DNA of 64,000 nt, from contig NZ_LQCI01000051.1 of NCBI RefSeq assembly GCF_001613935.1, positions 269,427 through 333,426 of the forward strand, read 5' to 3'. Shown here piece after piece: positions 1-7,656 of this stretch. Every line of letters begins with the position of its first letter. Position 1 is the first letter of the stretch. The stretch comes from Amycolatopsis regifaucium. GTDB lineage: Bacteria; Actinomycetota; Actinomycetes; Mycobacteriales; Pseudonocardiaceae. The translations under genes were made by a program, and so were the position numbers. The notes under the pieces were generated by a model that saw nothing but the letters and a program-made list of their open reading frames with translations, did no database searches and had not been told where the DNA came from.

Positions 1-382
1 CCTTCATCGCACCGAAACCACCCAGCTTCCCCCGGTCCATCAACCCCAGCGTGCACGGCAGCCGCGTCGTCAACGCCTCAGCCGCGGCGACCACCGCACC
101 CGCATGACTGTCCACAAAAGACAACGCCAACGCCACCTCCTGCACCACACTCCCCACACCCCCACGATGCCGACTCAGCTGAGCCAACGCCCGAAACCGC
201 ACCGCCTCCAACCGCGCGATCCCCGCCGACGCCACCTGCGCCACAGCCACGGAATCCCTGTCGTCCAACGAATCTACCGAAGCATTGACCAACTCCAAAA
301 AGTCAGGATCAGTGAGTTCTTCGAGAAGCGCCACCGGCGCGGCCTGGTAAGTATCCACGCCAAAAACCGTACGACCGACCAC
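1..382 (-). CDS. DUF222 / 13E12-type HNH endonuclease family protein, N-terminal part
   Basis: This is the N-terminal 127 or so residues of a protein whose remainder lies beyond the left edge. Read from the minus strand it gives a helical, alanine- and valine-rich segment with phrases such as LARLEAVRFRALAQLSRH-like text and TTRLPCTLGLMDRGKLGG. This matches the DUF222 domain found ahead of HNH nuclease domains in the multicopy 13E12 family of actinobacteria. The start is chosen at a GTG at 382 because GGAAG (389-393) sits 6 bases upstream; a second in-frame GTG at 358 has no such site. The HNH motif itself would be outside the window, so nuclease activity cannot be judged. Family members are often repeated in a genome and their cellular role is poorly known. 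Confidence 0.7.
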   Translation of the reverse strand, partial: MVGRTVFGVDTYQAAPVALLEELTDPDFLELVNASVDSLDDRDSVAVAQVASAGIARLEAVRFRALAQLSRHRGGVGSVVQEVALALSFVDSHAGAVVAAAEALTTRLPCTLGLMDRGKLGGFGAMK

Positions 383-485
383 CGACAACTTCCGATCACG
401 CGGCCACCGGCAAGCGTCCCCGATTTCCGGCAACGACAGAACCGAGCCCTGTCACCGAAAACCGACAACAACACACCTACAGACC

Positions 486-1580
486 TCACCGAACAAGAGC
501 GCCATCATACGAATCAAGCAACCCAGCAGCCCCACCCTCAAGCCGCCGAGCGATCTCAACCGACCGCGGCACCATCGTCTCCTCATAAGCGGCGACACCT
601 TCACCGATACTGCCGGAACCGGCCAGCGCGAGAGCGAGTTCGCAAGCGTCGAGCATGGCCAGATTGGCGCCGACGCCCAGGGGCGGCATCAAGTGGGCGG
701 CATCGCCGAGCAAGGTCACCGTCGGCTGGTGCTCCCACGTATGCGGCACGGGCAGGGCGAACAATGGACGATCGACGTAGGGGCCGTCGTTTTCGGTGAT
801 CATCCGGAGCATGCTCGGCGCCCACTCGGCGAAGGCGTCGAGCAGCCACGACCGGATTCCGGCGGTGTCACCGGGGTTCAGCCCGGCCGCGGCGATCCAG
901 TCCACGGGCAGCCGCTGGATGATGTACACGCGGATGCGGTCTGCGCTGTTGCGTTGCGCGAACACGCATCGGTCGCCGTCGGCGGCCATGGCGCTGCCCT
1001 GACCGACGAGGGCGGCGAGGTCGGGGTGGGCGTTCTCGACATCCTCGTACCAGGCCTCGAGGAAAGTGATCCCGACGTATTCCGGGACGGCCGTCGACAC
1101 CGCCGGACGGACCCTTGAGAACGCGCCATCGGCTCCGATGACGAGGTCCGTTTCGATCGTCGTCCCGTCCGTGAAACGCAGCAGTCCCCCATCGACGCCG
1201 TCCAGGGTCCAGCCCCAGCGCACGGTGCCCGGTTCGAGTGAGCCGAGCAGCAGATCGCGCAGCTGGCCTCGGTCGATCTCAGGTCTGAAGAACTCGCCTT
1301 CGGCCGGGACGTGCCGCTCCAGCAGCCGGCCGGCCGGATCCAGCCTGCGCATCTCCTGCCCTTCCGGCCGGGCGAGGGCGAAGAATTCTTCGGTCAGGCC
1401 CGCTTCGCGCAAGGCCAGCTGCCCGTCGTCCACGTGGAGGTCGAGGGTGCCGCCCTGGTTGCGGGCGTGAGGGTGCGGGTCACGGTCGTACACCGTCACG
1501 GGGACGCCGTGCTTCTGCAGGATGCGGGCGCAGGTCAAGCCGCCCGGACCCGCGCCGATGATGCTGATTCTCGAAGTCAC
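486..1580 (-). CDS. FAD-dependent monooxygenase (TetX/PHBH-like aromatic hydroxylase family)
   Basis: A flavoprotein of about 364 residues. The N-terminus carries the dinucleotide-binding GAGPGGLTCARIL motif, and a second FAD motif, LLGDAAHLMPPLGVGANLA, lies near residue 300, as in class A flavin monooxygenases such as TetX. The ATDLVIGADGAFSRVR-like segment (DG motif) is also present. It probably hydroxylates a small aromatic or polyketide-like compound using NAD(P)H and O2 in the cytoplasm; the substrate cannot be read from sequence. The GTG at 1580 is preferred because it begins directly before the Rossmann fold; a TTG at 1601 is an alternative. It is divergent from a TetR gene with a palindromic operator between them, which suggests induction by its own substrate. 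Confidence 0.85.
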   Translation of the reverse strand: MTSRISIIGAGPGGLTCARILQKHGVPVTVYDRDPHPHARNQGGTLDLHVDDGQLALREAGLTEEFFALARPEGQEMRRLDPAGRLLERHVPAEGEFFRPEIDRGQLRDLLLGSLEPGTVRWGWTLDGVDGGLLRFTDGTTIETDLVIGADGAFSRVRPAVSTAVPEYVGITFLEAWYEDVENAHPDLAALVGQGSAMAADGDRCVFAQRNSADRIRVYIIQRLPVDWIAAAGLNPGDTAGIRSWLLDAFAEWAPSMLRMITENDGPYVDRPLFALPVPHTWEHQPTVTLLGDAAHLMPPLGVGANLAMLDACELALALAGSGSIGEGVAAYEETMVPRSVEIARRLEGGAAGLLDSYDGALVR

Positions 1581-1616
1581 GACCTCAGAAAAGCAGAACA
1601 AGTCAAAAAGTGCAAC

Positions 1617-1634
1617 GAGTCAACTTAGTGACTC
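1617..1634. promoter_or_regulatory. Candidate TetR operator between monooxygenase and tetR
   Basis: A perfect inverted repeat, GAGTCA-ACTTAG-TGACTC, lies in the divergent intergenic region. It overlaps the position expected for the -35 region of the tetR promoter, so binding would block transcription of tetR and probably of the monooxygenase. The assignment to the adjacent TetR is inference from position. Confidence 0.6.
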
Positions 1635-1655
1635 CGACAACCGCTGCGCTAGAGT
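1628..1655 (+). promoter_or_regulatory. Candidate leaderless promoter of tetR
   Basis: A -10-like TAGAGT (1650-1655) ends 6 bases before the ATG at 1662, so the transcript would begin at or next to the start codon. No Shine-Dalgarno sequence is visible. A weak -35 (GTGACT) lies inside the palindrome about 17 bases upstream. Confidence 0.4.
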
Positions 1656-1661
1656 GCGCAC

Positions 1662-2225
1662 ATGGAGACACTGGGACGGCGCGAACGCAAGAAGGCCGCC
1701 ACTCGTCAGGCGCTCGCGGACGCCGCGTTGGAGCTGTTCCTCCAGCGGGGCTACGACCAGGTGAGCATCCGCGACATCGCCGAGGCGGCCGACGTGTCGA
1801 CGACGACGCTCTTCAAACACTTCTCCGGCAAGGAGGCGCTGGTCTTCGACGAGGCTCAGGACCGCGAAGCGAACCTGATCGCCTCAGTGCGGCAACGCAC
1901 TGATGGACAAAGCGTGGTCGAAGCGCTGCGCGAGTATGTGCTCGCCTCGTGGCTCTCCATAACGACTCATCCGCGGTACGCCGAATTCACCGCCCTGGTC
2001 AGCGGCACCCCGGCACTGCGGGAGTACGGCGAGCGCATGTGGACCCGGCACGCCGACGCCCTCGGCGCGGCCATCGCCGAGGAGACCGGCGTCGACTCCG
2101 AGGACATCGCCTGCCGCGCGCTCGCGCGCTTCGTCCTGGACATCCCGGCGCTCACCAGGGGGAGGCCGGATCCCCGCGAAGACGTCGAGCGGATCTTCGA
2201 CCTCCTCACCCACGGCTGGCGTTAG
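1662..2225 (+). CDS. TetR family transcriptional regulator
   Basis: A 187-residue regulator. The helix-turn-helix covers about residues 10-56, with the TetR signature VSIRDIAEAADVSTTTLFKHFSGKEAL-type text followed by an all-helical ligand domain. The acyl-type C-terminal region (ARYAEFTALVSGTPALREYGERMW-like) is common in regulators of flavin monooxygenases. It is divergent from the FAD monooxygenase with an 18-bp palindrome between, so it is probably that gene's repressor and autoregulated. The stop codon overlaps the terC-like gene's stop by four bases (convergent). Confidence 0.9.
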   Translation: METLGRRERKKAATRQALADAALELFLQRGYDQVSIRDIAEAADVSTTTLFKHFSGKEALVFDEAQDREANLIASVRQRTDGQSVVEALREYVLASWLSITTHPRYAEFTALVSGTPALREYGERMWTRHADALGAAIAEETGVDSEDIACRALARFVLDIPALTRGRPDPREDVERIFDLLTHGWR

Positions 2226-3217
2226 TCCTCTTCGGAGCGGGAGCCGCGCAGCGAGCCCGGGTGTGCTTTGGCGGTGGGATCCTTGCGGGTCTTGAGCAGG
2301 CTCGCCACCGTCACCACGACGAGGATCCCGATGATCACCGCGAGGCTGACCGGCGTCGAGATCTCCGGAACGCTCTCGTCGATGTCGACGTGGGCCCAGT
2401 GCAGGATCAGCTTGATCCCGATGAACCCGAGGATGATCGCGAGGCCGGCCGACAGGTACACCAGGCGGTCGAGCAGGCCCTTCACGAGGAAGTACAGCGC
2501 GCGCAGGCCCAGCAAGGCGAAGGCGTTGGCGGCGAAGACCAGGTACGGCTCGTCGGTGACGCCGAAGACGGCCGGGATCGAGTCCAGCGCGAACAGCAGG
2601 TCGATCCCGCCGATCGCGAGCAGCACCACCACCAGCGGCGTGCCGACCCGCTTCCCGTCGAGGCGGGTGGTCAGCTTGCCGCCGTCGTACTCCGTGGACA
2701 GCGGCAGCAGGCGGCGCGCCGTCCGCACCACCACGTTGTTCTCGACGTCCGGATCCTCGTCGCGATGCCGGAACAGCTGGACGCCGGTGTAGATCAGCAG
2801 TAGCCCGAACAGCAGGAACATGAAAGAGAACAACGAAAGCAGCGTGGCGCCGAGCGCGATGAAGATCGCGCGCATGATCAGCGCGACGATGATCCCGAAG
2901 GTGAGGACCTTGTGCTGGTGCTTTTCTGGCACCGCGAAGGTGGTCATGATGATCACGAAGACGAAGAGGTTGTCGACCGACAAGCTCTTCTCCACGATGT
3001 AGCCCGCGAAATACTGCTGCCCGAAGTCCCCGCCGTGCGCCAGCGTCAGCCAGACGCCGAACGCCACCGCGACCAGGATGTAGCCGACCGACCAGGCCAC
3101 CGCCTCACCGAAGCCGACCTTGTGCGGCCGCACGGCCGCGAGGATGAGGTCGAGTGCGAGCAGGGCGAGCACCAGTCCGATCGTGACGGTCCAGGTGAGG
3201 CCATCGATCTGGAGCAT
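2222..3217 (-). CDS. TerC family integral membrane protein
   Basis: A 331-residue membrane protein with about nine hydrophobic segments. The family signature LLFALDSIPAVFGVT is present, together with FAANAFALLGLRALYFLV; acidic residues within the membrane segments are typical of the TerC/Alx group. Known members are linked to tellurite resistance and, for Alx/MeeF-type proteins, to manganese export. The start is the ATG at 3217, directly before MLQIDGLTWTVTIGLVLALL, with AGGG about 6 bases upstream. It follows lysR on the same strand with a 40-base gap, so it may be read through from the tdh operon. The substrate is not determinable here. Confidence 0.9.
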   Translation of the reverse strand: MLQIDGLTWTVTIGLVLALLALDLILAAVRPHKVGFGEAVAWSVGYILVAVAFGVWLTLAHGGDFGQQYFAGYIVEKSLSVDNLFVFVIIMTTFAVPEKHQHKVLTFGIIVALIMRAIFIALGATLLSLFSFMFLLFGLLLIYTGVQLFRHRDEDPDVENNVVVRTARRLLPLSTEYDGGKLTTRLDGKRVGTPLVVVLLAIGGIDLLFALDSIPAVFGVTDEPYLVFAANAFALLGLRALYFLVKGLLDRLVYLSAGLAIILGFIGIKLILHWAHVDIDESVPEISTPVSLAVIIGILVVVTVASLLKTRKDPTAKAHPGSLRGSRSEED

Positions 3218-3257
3218 GCGCGCCCTGTCCTTCTTTCGACGGCGGGTTTCCCAGATC

Positions 3258-4172
3258 CTAAGGGCGGATCCCCTGGTCCGCATTCGCATGCCGGGGGGCC
3301 GCTTCCAGCAGGGCGGCGAGGACGGTCTTGAGCAGCGGGTGATCCGCGCTCCCCCGCCGGACCGCGGCGAACACGCGGCGCAGCGGCGGCTCGCCACGCA
3401 ACGGGACGGCGACCGCGCCGGGCACGGCGGTGAAAGCGTTGCGTGGCACCAAGGCCACGCCCTCCCCCGCGGCGACCAGGGTGGTGATCGCGTGGAAATC
3501 GTCGGAGACGTGCCGGATCTCCGGATTGGCGCAGGCGATCGTCAGCACGTCGCGGCAGGGATTTCCCGGTTTCGGCGCGATCCATTCGTCGTCGGCGAGT
3601 TCGTCGATATCCACTTCGGACGCTCCGGCCAGCCGGTGCGCGGTGGGCAGCACGACGTCGAACGGCTCCACGTACAACGGGAACCGGCTGAGCCTGCTTT
3701 CATCCGTTCGTGGCGAGAGGCGGTATTCCTCGGTGATCGCCAGGTCGATCTCTCCGTCGAGCAGCAGCGGGATGCTCGCATGCCCCTCGACGTCCTGCAC
3801 CCGCACCGAAACCCCGGGTGAACCGGCGCGCAGCGCGGCGATCGACGGCGCGACGACCATGGTGATCGCCGAGGCGAAACTCGCCAGTCGCACCTGCCCC
3901 TGTACCCCGGAATCCAGCGCCGCCAGGGTGGCTTGCGCCCGTTCCAGTTCGGCGGCGACGGCGTTGGCGTGCACCACCATCAGTTCACCGGCGGGGGTCA
4001 GCGATACCCGCCTGCCCCACCGCCTCAACAGCTGCTGGCCGCATTCGGCTTCGAGAGCGGCCAGCTGCTGGGAGACCGCGGACGGCGTCAGGTGCAGTGC
4101 CTGGCCCGCCGCCGTCACGGTGCCGTGGTCGGCGAGCGCGCGCAGTACCCGCAGCCGTCGCGGATCGATCAT
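3258..4172 (-). CDS. LysR family transcriptional regulator
   Basis: A 304-residue protein with an N-terminal winged helix (residues 1-60, with TVTAAGQALHLTPSAVSQQL) and a type-2 periplasmic-binding-like effector domain (about 90-290). Its ATG overlaps the TGA of kbl in an ATGA arrangement (4169-4172), so it is translationally coupled to the threonine catabolic genes. LysR regulators usually sit divergent from their targets. Being the third gene of the operon suggests feedback control of threonine or glycine metabolism, or control of a distant target. The effector is unknown. Confidence 0.9.
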   Translation of the reverse strand: MIDPRRLRVLRALADHGTVTAAGQALHLTPSAVSQQLAALEAECGQQLLRRWGRRVSLTPAGELMVVHANAVAAELERAQATLAALDSGVQGQVRLASFASAITMVVAPSIAALRAGSPGVSVRVQDVEGHASIPLLLDGEIDLAITEEYRLSPRTDESRLSRFPLYVEPFDVVLPTAHRLAGASEVDIDELADDEWIAPKPGNPCRDVLTIACANPEIRHVSDDFHAITTLVAAGEGVALVPRNAFTAVPGAVAVPLRGEPPLRRVFAAVRRGSADHPLLKTVLAALLEAAPRHANADQGIRP

Positions 4173-5350
4173 TCGTCCATCATGGACCTTGCTGTCACGA
4201 ACGCGTCGACCGCACGGTGGATGTCCTCGGTCGAATGCGCCGCCGACATCTGCGTCCGGATCCTGGCCTTACCGTGCGGCACCACCGGGTACGAGAAACC
4301 GACCACGTAGATGCCCTGGTCGAGCAGCAGATCCGCCATCTTGCCCGCCTTGGCGGCGTCGCCGATCATCACCGGGATGATGGGGTGCTCACCCGGGAGC
4401 AGGTCGAAACCGGCCTCGGTCATCCGGCGCCGGAACAGCTCGGTGTTGGCGCGCAGCTTCTCCAGCAACTCACCCGAGGAGCCCAGCAGTTCCAGCGTGG
4501 CGAGCGCGGCGGCGGTGATCGACGGCGCGAGCGAGTTCGAGAACAGATACGGCCGGGAGCGCTGCCGTAGCATCTCGACGATCTCCGCGCGGCCCGAGGT
4601 GTAGCCGCCGCTCGCTCCGCCCAGTGCCTTACCGAGAGTGCCGGTCAGGACGTCGACCTTGTCCTGCACCCCGAACAGCTCGGGCGTGCCGCGGCCGGTC
4701 GGGCCGGTGAAGCCGACCGCGTGCGAGTCGTCCACCATCACCAGCGCGTCGTAGCGCTCGGCCAGCGCGCAGATCTCGTCGAGCGGGGCGAGGTAGCCGT
4801 CCATGGAGAACACGCCGTCGGTGGCGATCATCCGGTACCGCGCGCCGGAAGCCTCCTTGAGTCGCTGCTCCAGGTCGGCGATGTCCCGGTTGCGGTAACG
4901 CATCCGCTTCGCCTTGCACAGCCGGACGCCGTCGATGATCGACGCGTGGTTGAGCTCGTCGGAGATGATGACGTCCTGGTCGGTCAGCAACGTCTCGAAC
5001 AGCCCGGCGTTGGCGTCGAAACAGGAGCTGTAGAGGATCGTGTCCTCGGTGCCGAGGAACTCCGAAAGCTTCGTTTCCAGTTCCTTGTGCGGCTGCTGGG
5101 TCCCGCAGATGAACCGCACCGACGCCATGCCGAAGCCCCAGCGGTCCAGCGCCTCCTGCGCGGCCTTGACCAGCACCGGGTGATCGGCGAGACCGAGGTA
5201 GTTGTTGGCACAGAAGTTGAGGACTTCGCCGTCGGCGACACTCACCGAAGCCCGCTGCGGCCCCCGGATCACCCGCTCGCCCTTGTACAGTCCGGCTTCG
5301 CGGATTTCGGCGAGCCCGGCCTTGAGGTCGTCGCGCATCGCGCCGTACAT
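4169..5350 (-). CDS. kbl: 2-amino-3-ketobutyrate coenzyme A ligase (glycine C-acetyltransferase)
   Basis: A PLP enzyme of 393 residues in the alpha-oxoamine synthase family. It cleaves 2-amino-3-ketobutyrate with CoA to glycine and acetyl-CoA, the second step after threonine dehydrogenase. Seen motifs: NFCANNYLGLADHP near residue 45, the DDSHAVGFTG aspartate/histidine pair, and GTLGKALGGASGGY containing the PLP-binding lysine. Full length for the family (about 395-400). Its ATG shares one base with the TGA of tdh (TGATG at 5348-5352), and its own stop overlaps the start of lysR, so the three genes form one coupled operon. Confidence 0.96.
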   Translation of the reverse strand: MYGAMRDDLKAGLAEIREAGLYKGERVIRGPQRASVSVADGEVLNFCANNYLGLADHPVLVKAAQEALDRWGFGMASVRFICGTQQPHKELETKLSEFLGTEDTILYSSCFDANAGLFETLLTDQDVIISDELNHASIIDGVRLCKAKRMRYRNRDIADLEQRLKEASGARYRMIATDGVFSMDGYLAPLDEICALAERYDALVMVDDSHAVGFTGPTGRGTPELFGVQDKVDVLTGTLGKALGGASGGYTSGRAEIVEMLRQRSRPYLFSNSLAPSITAAALATLELLGSSGELLEKLRANTELFRRRMTEAGFDLLPGEHPIIPVMIGDAAKAGKMADLLLDQGIYVVGFSYPVVPHGKARIRTQMSAAHSTEDIHRAVDAFVTARSMMDE

Positions 5351-6381
5351 CAGTTCTCCGTCCAATCCAGAATGACCTTGCCGCAACGGCCTTCTCTGGC
5401 CGTGGCGAACGCCTTCGCGTGATCCTGGTAGCCGAACCGGTGCGTGATCACCGGCGAGATGTCCAGCCCCGCCTGCAGCAGCACGGACATCGAGTACCAG
5501 GTCTCGTACATCTCGCGACCGTAGATCCCCTTGAGCTGGATCATCTTCAGCACGACGGCGGCGATGTCCACGGAGACGTCGGAGGCGGGCAGGCCGAGCA
5601 GCGCGACGCGGCCGCCGTGCGACATGTTCGCGATCATGTCGCGCAGCGCCTCGGGCCGTCCGCTCATCTCCATGCCGACGTCGAAGCCTTCGGCCATGCC
5701 GAGCCGCTCCTGTGCGTCGGCGATGGTCGCGGACGAGACGTCCAGCGCGAGGTCGACGCCGACCTTGCGGGCCAGCTCCAGGCGGTGCTCGCTCACGTCG
5801 GTGACGACGACGTTGCGCGCGCCGGCGTGGCGGGCGATCGCGGCGGCCATGATCCCGATCGGTCCGGCGCCGGTGACCAGGACGTCTTCGCCGATGACCG
5901 GGAAGGACAGCGCGGTGTGGACGGCGTTGCCCAGCGGGTCGAAGATCGCGGCGATGTCGAGGTCGACTTCGCTGCGGTGCACCCAGGCGTTCTCCTCCGG
6001 CAGCACGGCGTACTGCGCGAAGGCGCCGTCGGTGTGCACGCCGAGGCCCTTGGTCCGCGCGCACAGGTGGCGTCGCCCGGCCTTGCAGTTGCGGCAGCTT
6101 CCGCAGACCAGATGTCCCTCGCCGCTGACCAGGTCGCCGACCTTGACGCTCGTCACCGACCGGCCGATTTCGACGACCTCGCCGACGAACTCGTGCCCGA
6201 CGACCAGGGGCGCGGCGATGGTGCGCGCCGCCCAGTCGTCCCAGGAGTCGATGTGCAGATCGGTGCCGCAGATACCGGCGCGCAGCACCCGGACGGCGAC
6301 TTCCCCGGGACCGACGGCGGGGTCCGGCACGTCGGTGAGTTCCAGCCCCGGTGCTCGGTCGGCTTTGACCAATGCCTTCAT
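5350..6381 (-). CDS. tdh: L-threonine 3-dehydrogenase
   Basis: A zinc-dependent medium-chain dehydrogenase of 343 residues that oxidises L-threonine to 2-amino-3-ketobutyrate with NAD+. The catalytic-zinc ligands are visible as C38 (AGICGTDLHI) and the GHEFVG histidine near 63. The four-cysteine structural zinc lobe is CGSCRNCKAGRRHLC. The Rossmann segment reads VTGAGPIGIMAAAIARHAGA. Adjacency to kbl confirms the assignment over other MDR dehydrogenases. No Shine-Dalgarno is visible; a TAAGAC -10-like element about 8 bases before the ATG suggests a leaderless transcript. Confidence 0.95.
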   Translation of the reverse strand: MKALVKADRAPGLELTDVPDPAVGPGEVAVRVLRAGICGTDLHIDSWDDWAARTIAAPLVVGHEFVGEVVEIGRSVTSVKVGDLVSGEGHLVCGSCRNCKAGRRHLCARTKGLGVHTDGAFAQYAVLPEENAWVHRSEVDLDIAAIFDPLGNAVHTALSFPVIGEDVLVTGAGPIGIMAAAIARHAGARNVVVTDVSEHRLELARKVGVDLALDVSSATIADAQERLGMAEGFDVGMEMSGRPEALRDMIANMSHGGRVALLGLPASDVSVDIAAVVLKMIQLKGIYGREMYETWYSMSVLLQAGLDISPVITHRFGYQDHAKAFATAREGRCGKVILDWTEN

Positions 6382-6440
6382 GGCGCGAAGTCTTACCGGT
6401 GCCCGCTGTGCGGTCCATCGCGAGTTTCTGAAATCCCTCG

Positions 6441-6640
6441 TTAGCGTGGCTTCACAAGGACCCCGTCCCCGGCGATGCGCAGCGCCTCCACCAGCTCCCG
6501 GTACAGCGTGTCCGTGGCGAGCAGCTGCTCATGGGTTCCGCTCGCCCGTACGCGGCCTTCCACCATCACCACGACGTAGGCCAGCCGTGCCGGTTCGCCG
6601 CCGTAGCCCGCGGTCACGCCGCGCAGTTCCAGCACCGGCC
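6441..6640 (-). pseudogene. ABC exporter ATPase remnant with internal deletion
   Basis: The minus strand encodes two pieces of one nucleotide-binding domain fused in frame. The first (about 6590-6640, DGPVLELRGVTAGYGG) matches the first beta strand and A-loop of an exporter ATPase. The second (6441-6587, YVVVMVEGRVRASGTHEQLL and a short tail) matches the post-H-loop end. Everything between, including Walker A, the signature motif and Walker B, is missing. It therefore cannot bind or hydrolyse ATP. Upstream sequence runs into the CPBP protease gene on the other strand. I read it as the scar of a deleted ABC transporter gene. Confidence 0.6.
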
Positions 6641-6713
6641 CGTCCTGCTCGCGGTCGGCTGAGTCCTCCGAAATGATGACGCGGGCAAGCGCCGATTCGA
6701 TGATCCTGGCCCG

Positions 6714-7610
6714 GTGACGGAAAAGACCGGAGTCCGGGCGGGCACCGACTGGCGGATACTCGTCGGCGGGCTCGCGGCGTTCGTCGCCGCCCCTGTACTG
6801 CTGCTGGTGACAGGCCATGACGCGATCAAACCGTCCGCGGACTCGGACAAGGAACTTTCCCTCGCGGGCGCGCTTCTTCCCGCGCTGGCGGGGATCCTGC
6901 TGATCCGCGGGCTACCGCCGCACACGCCGGGACTGCTCCCCCACACGGCCGACCGGCGTGCCCTGCGCGGACAGGCGACGACCTTGGCGCTCATCGCTTT
7001 TTTGTGGCCGCCGGCGTTGTTCCTGGTGTCGGCGACAGGACAGCAAGCGCTGGTCCGCGACATCTGGGCACTCGCCAAACCGCTCGTGTTCTTGGTGCTG
7101 CCCTTGGTTCTGCTGCGGATCCTGCGCCCGCGAGAGGAACCGGATCCGTTCCGCCTCAGGCACATCTGGTGGCCTCGGCAGGCGTGGCAGTGGCTCGCGC
7201 CGGTTCCGGCGGTACTCGTGTTCGGCTGGCTTTACGTCCTCGGCCCGCTCGCGCCGCCGCTCCCCACCACGGACGACTATCCCGACCCGGTGTACCTGGC
7301 GGTGGGCGCGACGCTGACCTTCTTCACCGCGAACGTGCTCGAAGAAGTCTTCTTCCGCGGCCTGCTGCAGACCCGGCTGGAGGCGCTTTTCGGGCGGTGG
7401 CCGGGGATTCTGCTGGCGTCACTGCTGTTCGCGTGGCTGCACCTGCCGACGCACGGGCAAGGATCCCTTCCGCTCACCGTGGGCGCGATCGTGGCCTTCC
7501 AAGGGTTTTTCGGGCTTTTCGCCGGTTACCTGTGGTCTCGCTACCGCAACCTGCTGGCACCGATCGCCGCGCACACCGCGATGAACACGTTGCCGCTGCT
7601 GCTGATGTGA
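6714..7610 (+). CDS. CPBP family intramembrane metalloprotease (CAAX/Abi type)
   Basis: A 298-residue membrane protein with about eight hydrophobic segments. The conserved motifs are in order: EEVFFRGLLQTRLE (EExxxR) near residue 206, FAWLHLPTH supplying a histidine near 240, and HTAMN near the C-terminus. These form the glutamate/histidine active site of the CPBP superfamily, related to Rce1 and to bacteriocin-immunity proteases. The GTG at 6714 is the first plausible start and precedes the first membrane segment; no clear ribosome site is seen. The substrate is unknown. The gene is flanked by an ABC-exporter scar, so it may once have accompanied a peptide export system. Confidence 0.85.
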   Translation: MTEKTGVRAGTDWRILVGGLAAFVAAPVLLLVTGHDAIKPSADSDKELSLAGALLPALAGILLIRGLPPHTPGLLPHTADRRALRGQATTLALIAFLWPPALFLVSATGQQALVRDIWALAKPLVFLVLPLVLLRILRPREEPDPFRLRHIWWPRQAWQWLAPVPAVLVFGWLYVLGPLAPPLPTTDDYPDPVYLAVGATLTFFTANVLEEVFFRGLLQTRLEALFGRWPGILLASLLFAWLHLPTHGQGSLPLTVGAIVAFQGFFGLFAGYLWSRYRNLLAPIAAHTAMNTLPLLLM

Positions 7611-7613
7611 AGC

Positions 7614-7646
7614 GGCGGCCGGTCTCCCGGAGGAAGACCGGCCGCC
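7614..7646. terminator. Bidirectional stem-loop terminator
   Basis: A perfect 12-bp GC-rich inverted repeat (GGCGGCCGGTCT and its complement, 9-base loop) lies between the convergent stops of the CPBP protease and the alcohol dehydrogenase. There is no T-tract, as is usual in high-GC actinobacteria. Confidence 0.6.
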
Positions 7647-7656
7647 ACCAAGGGAC

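Noticed and set aside
104..799. Plus-strand open frame of 231 codons
   Set aside because: Low-complexity, arginine/histidine/proline-rich text antisense to the DUF222 and monooxygenase genes.
4169..6418. A 749-codon open frame running from kbl upstream across tdh
   Set aside because: Only the part from 5350 down is Kbl. The upstream part is an arginine-rich shadow of tdh in another frame; the TGATG junction gives the true kbl start.
6641..6818. N-terminal extension of the ABC remnant
   Set aside because: Antisense to the CPBP protease start, with no transporter-like sequence.
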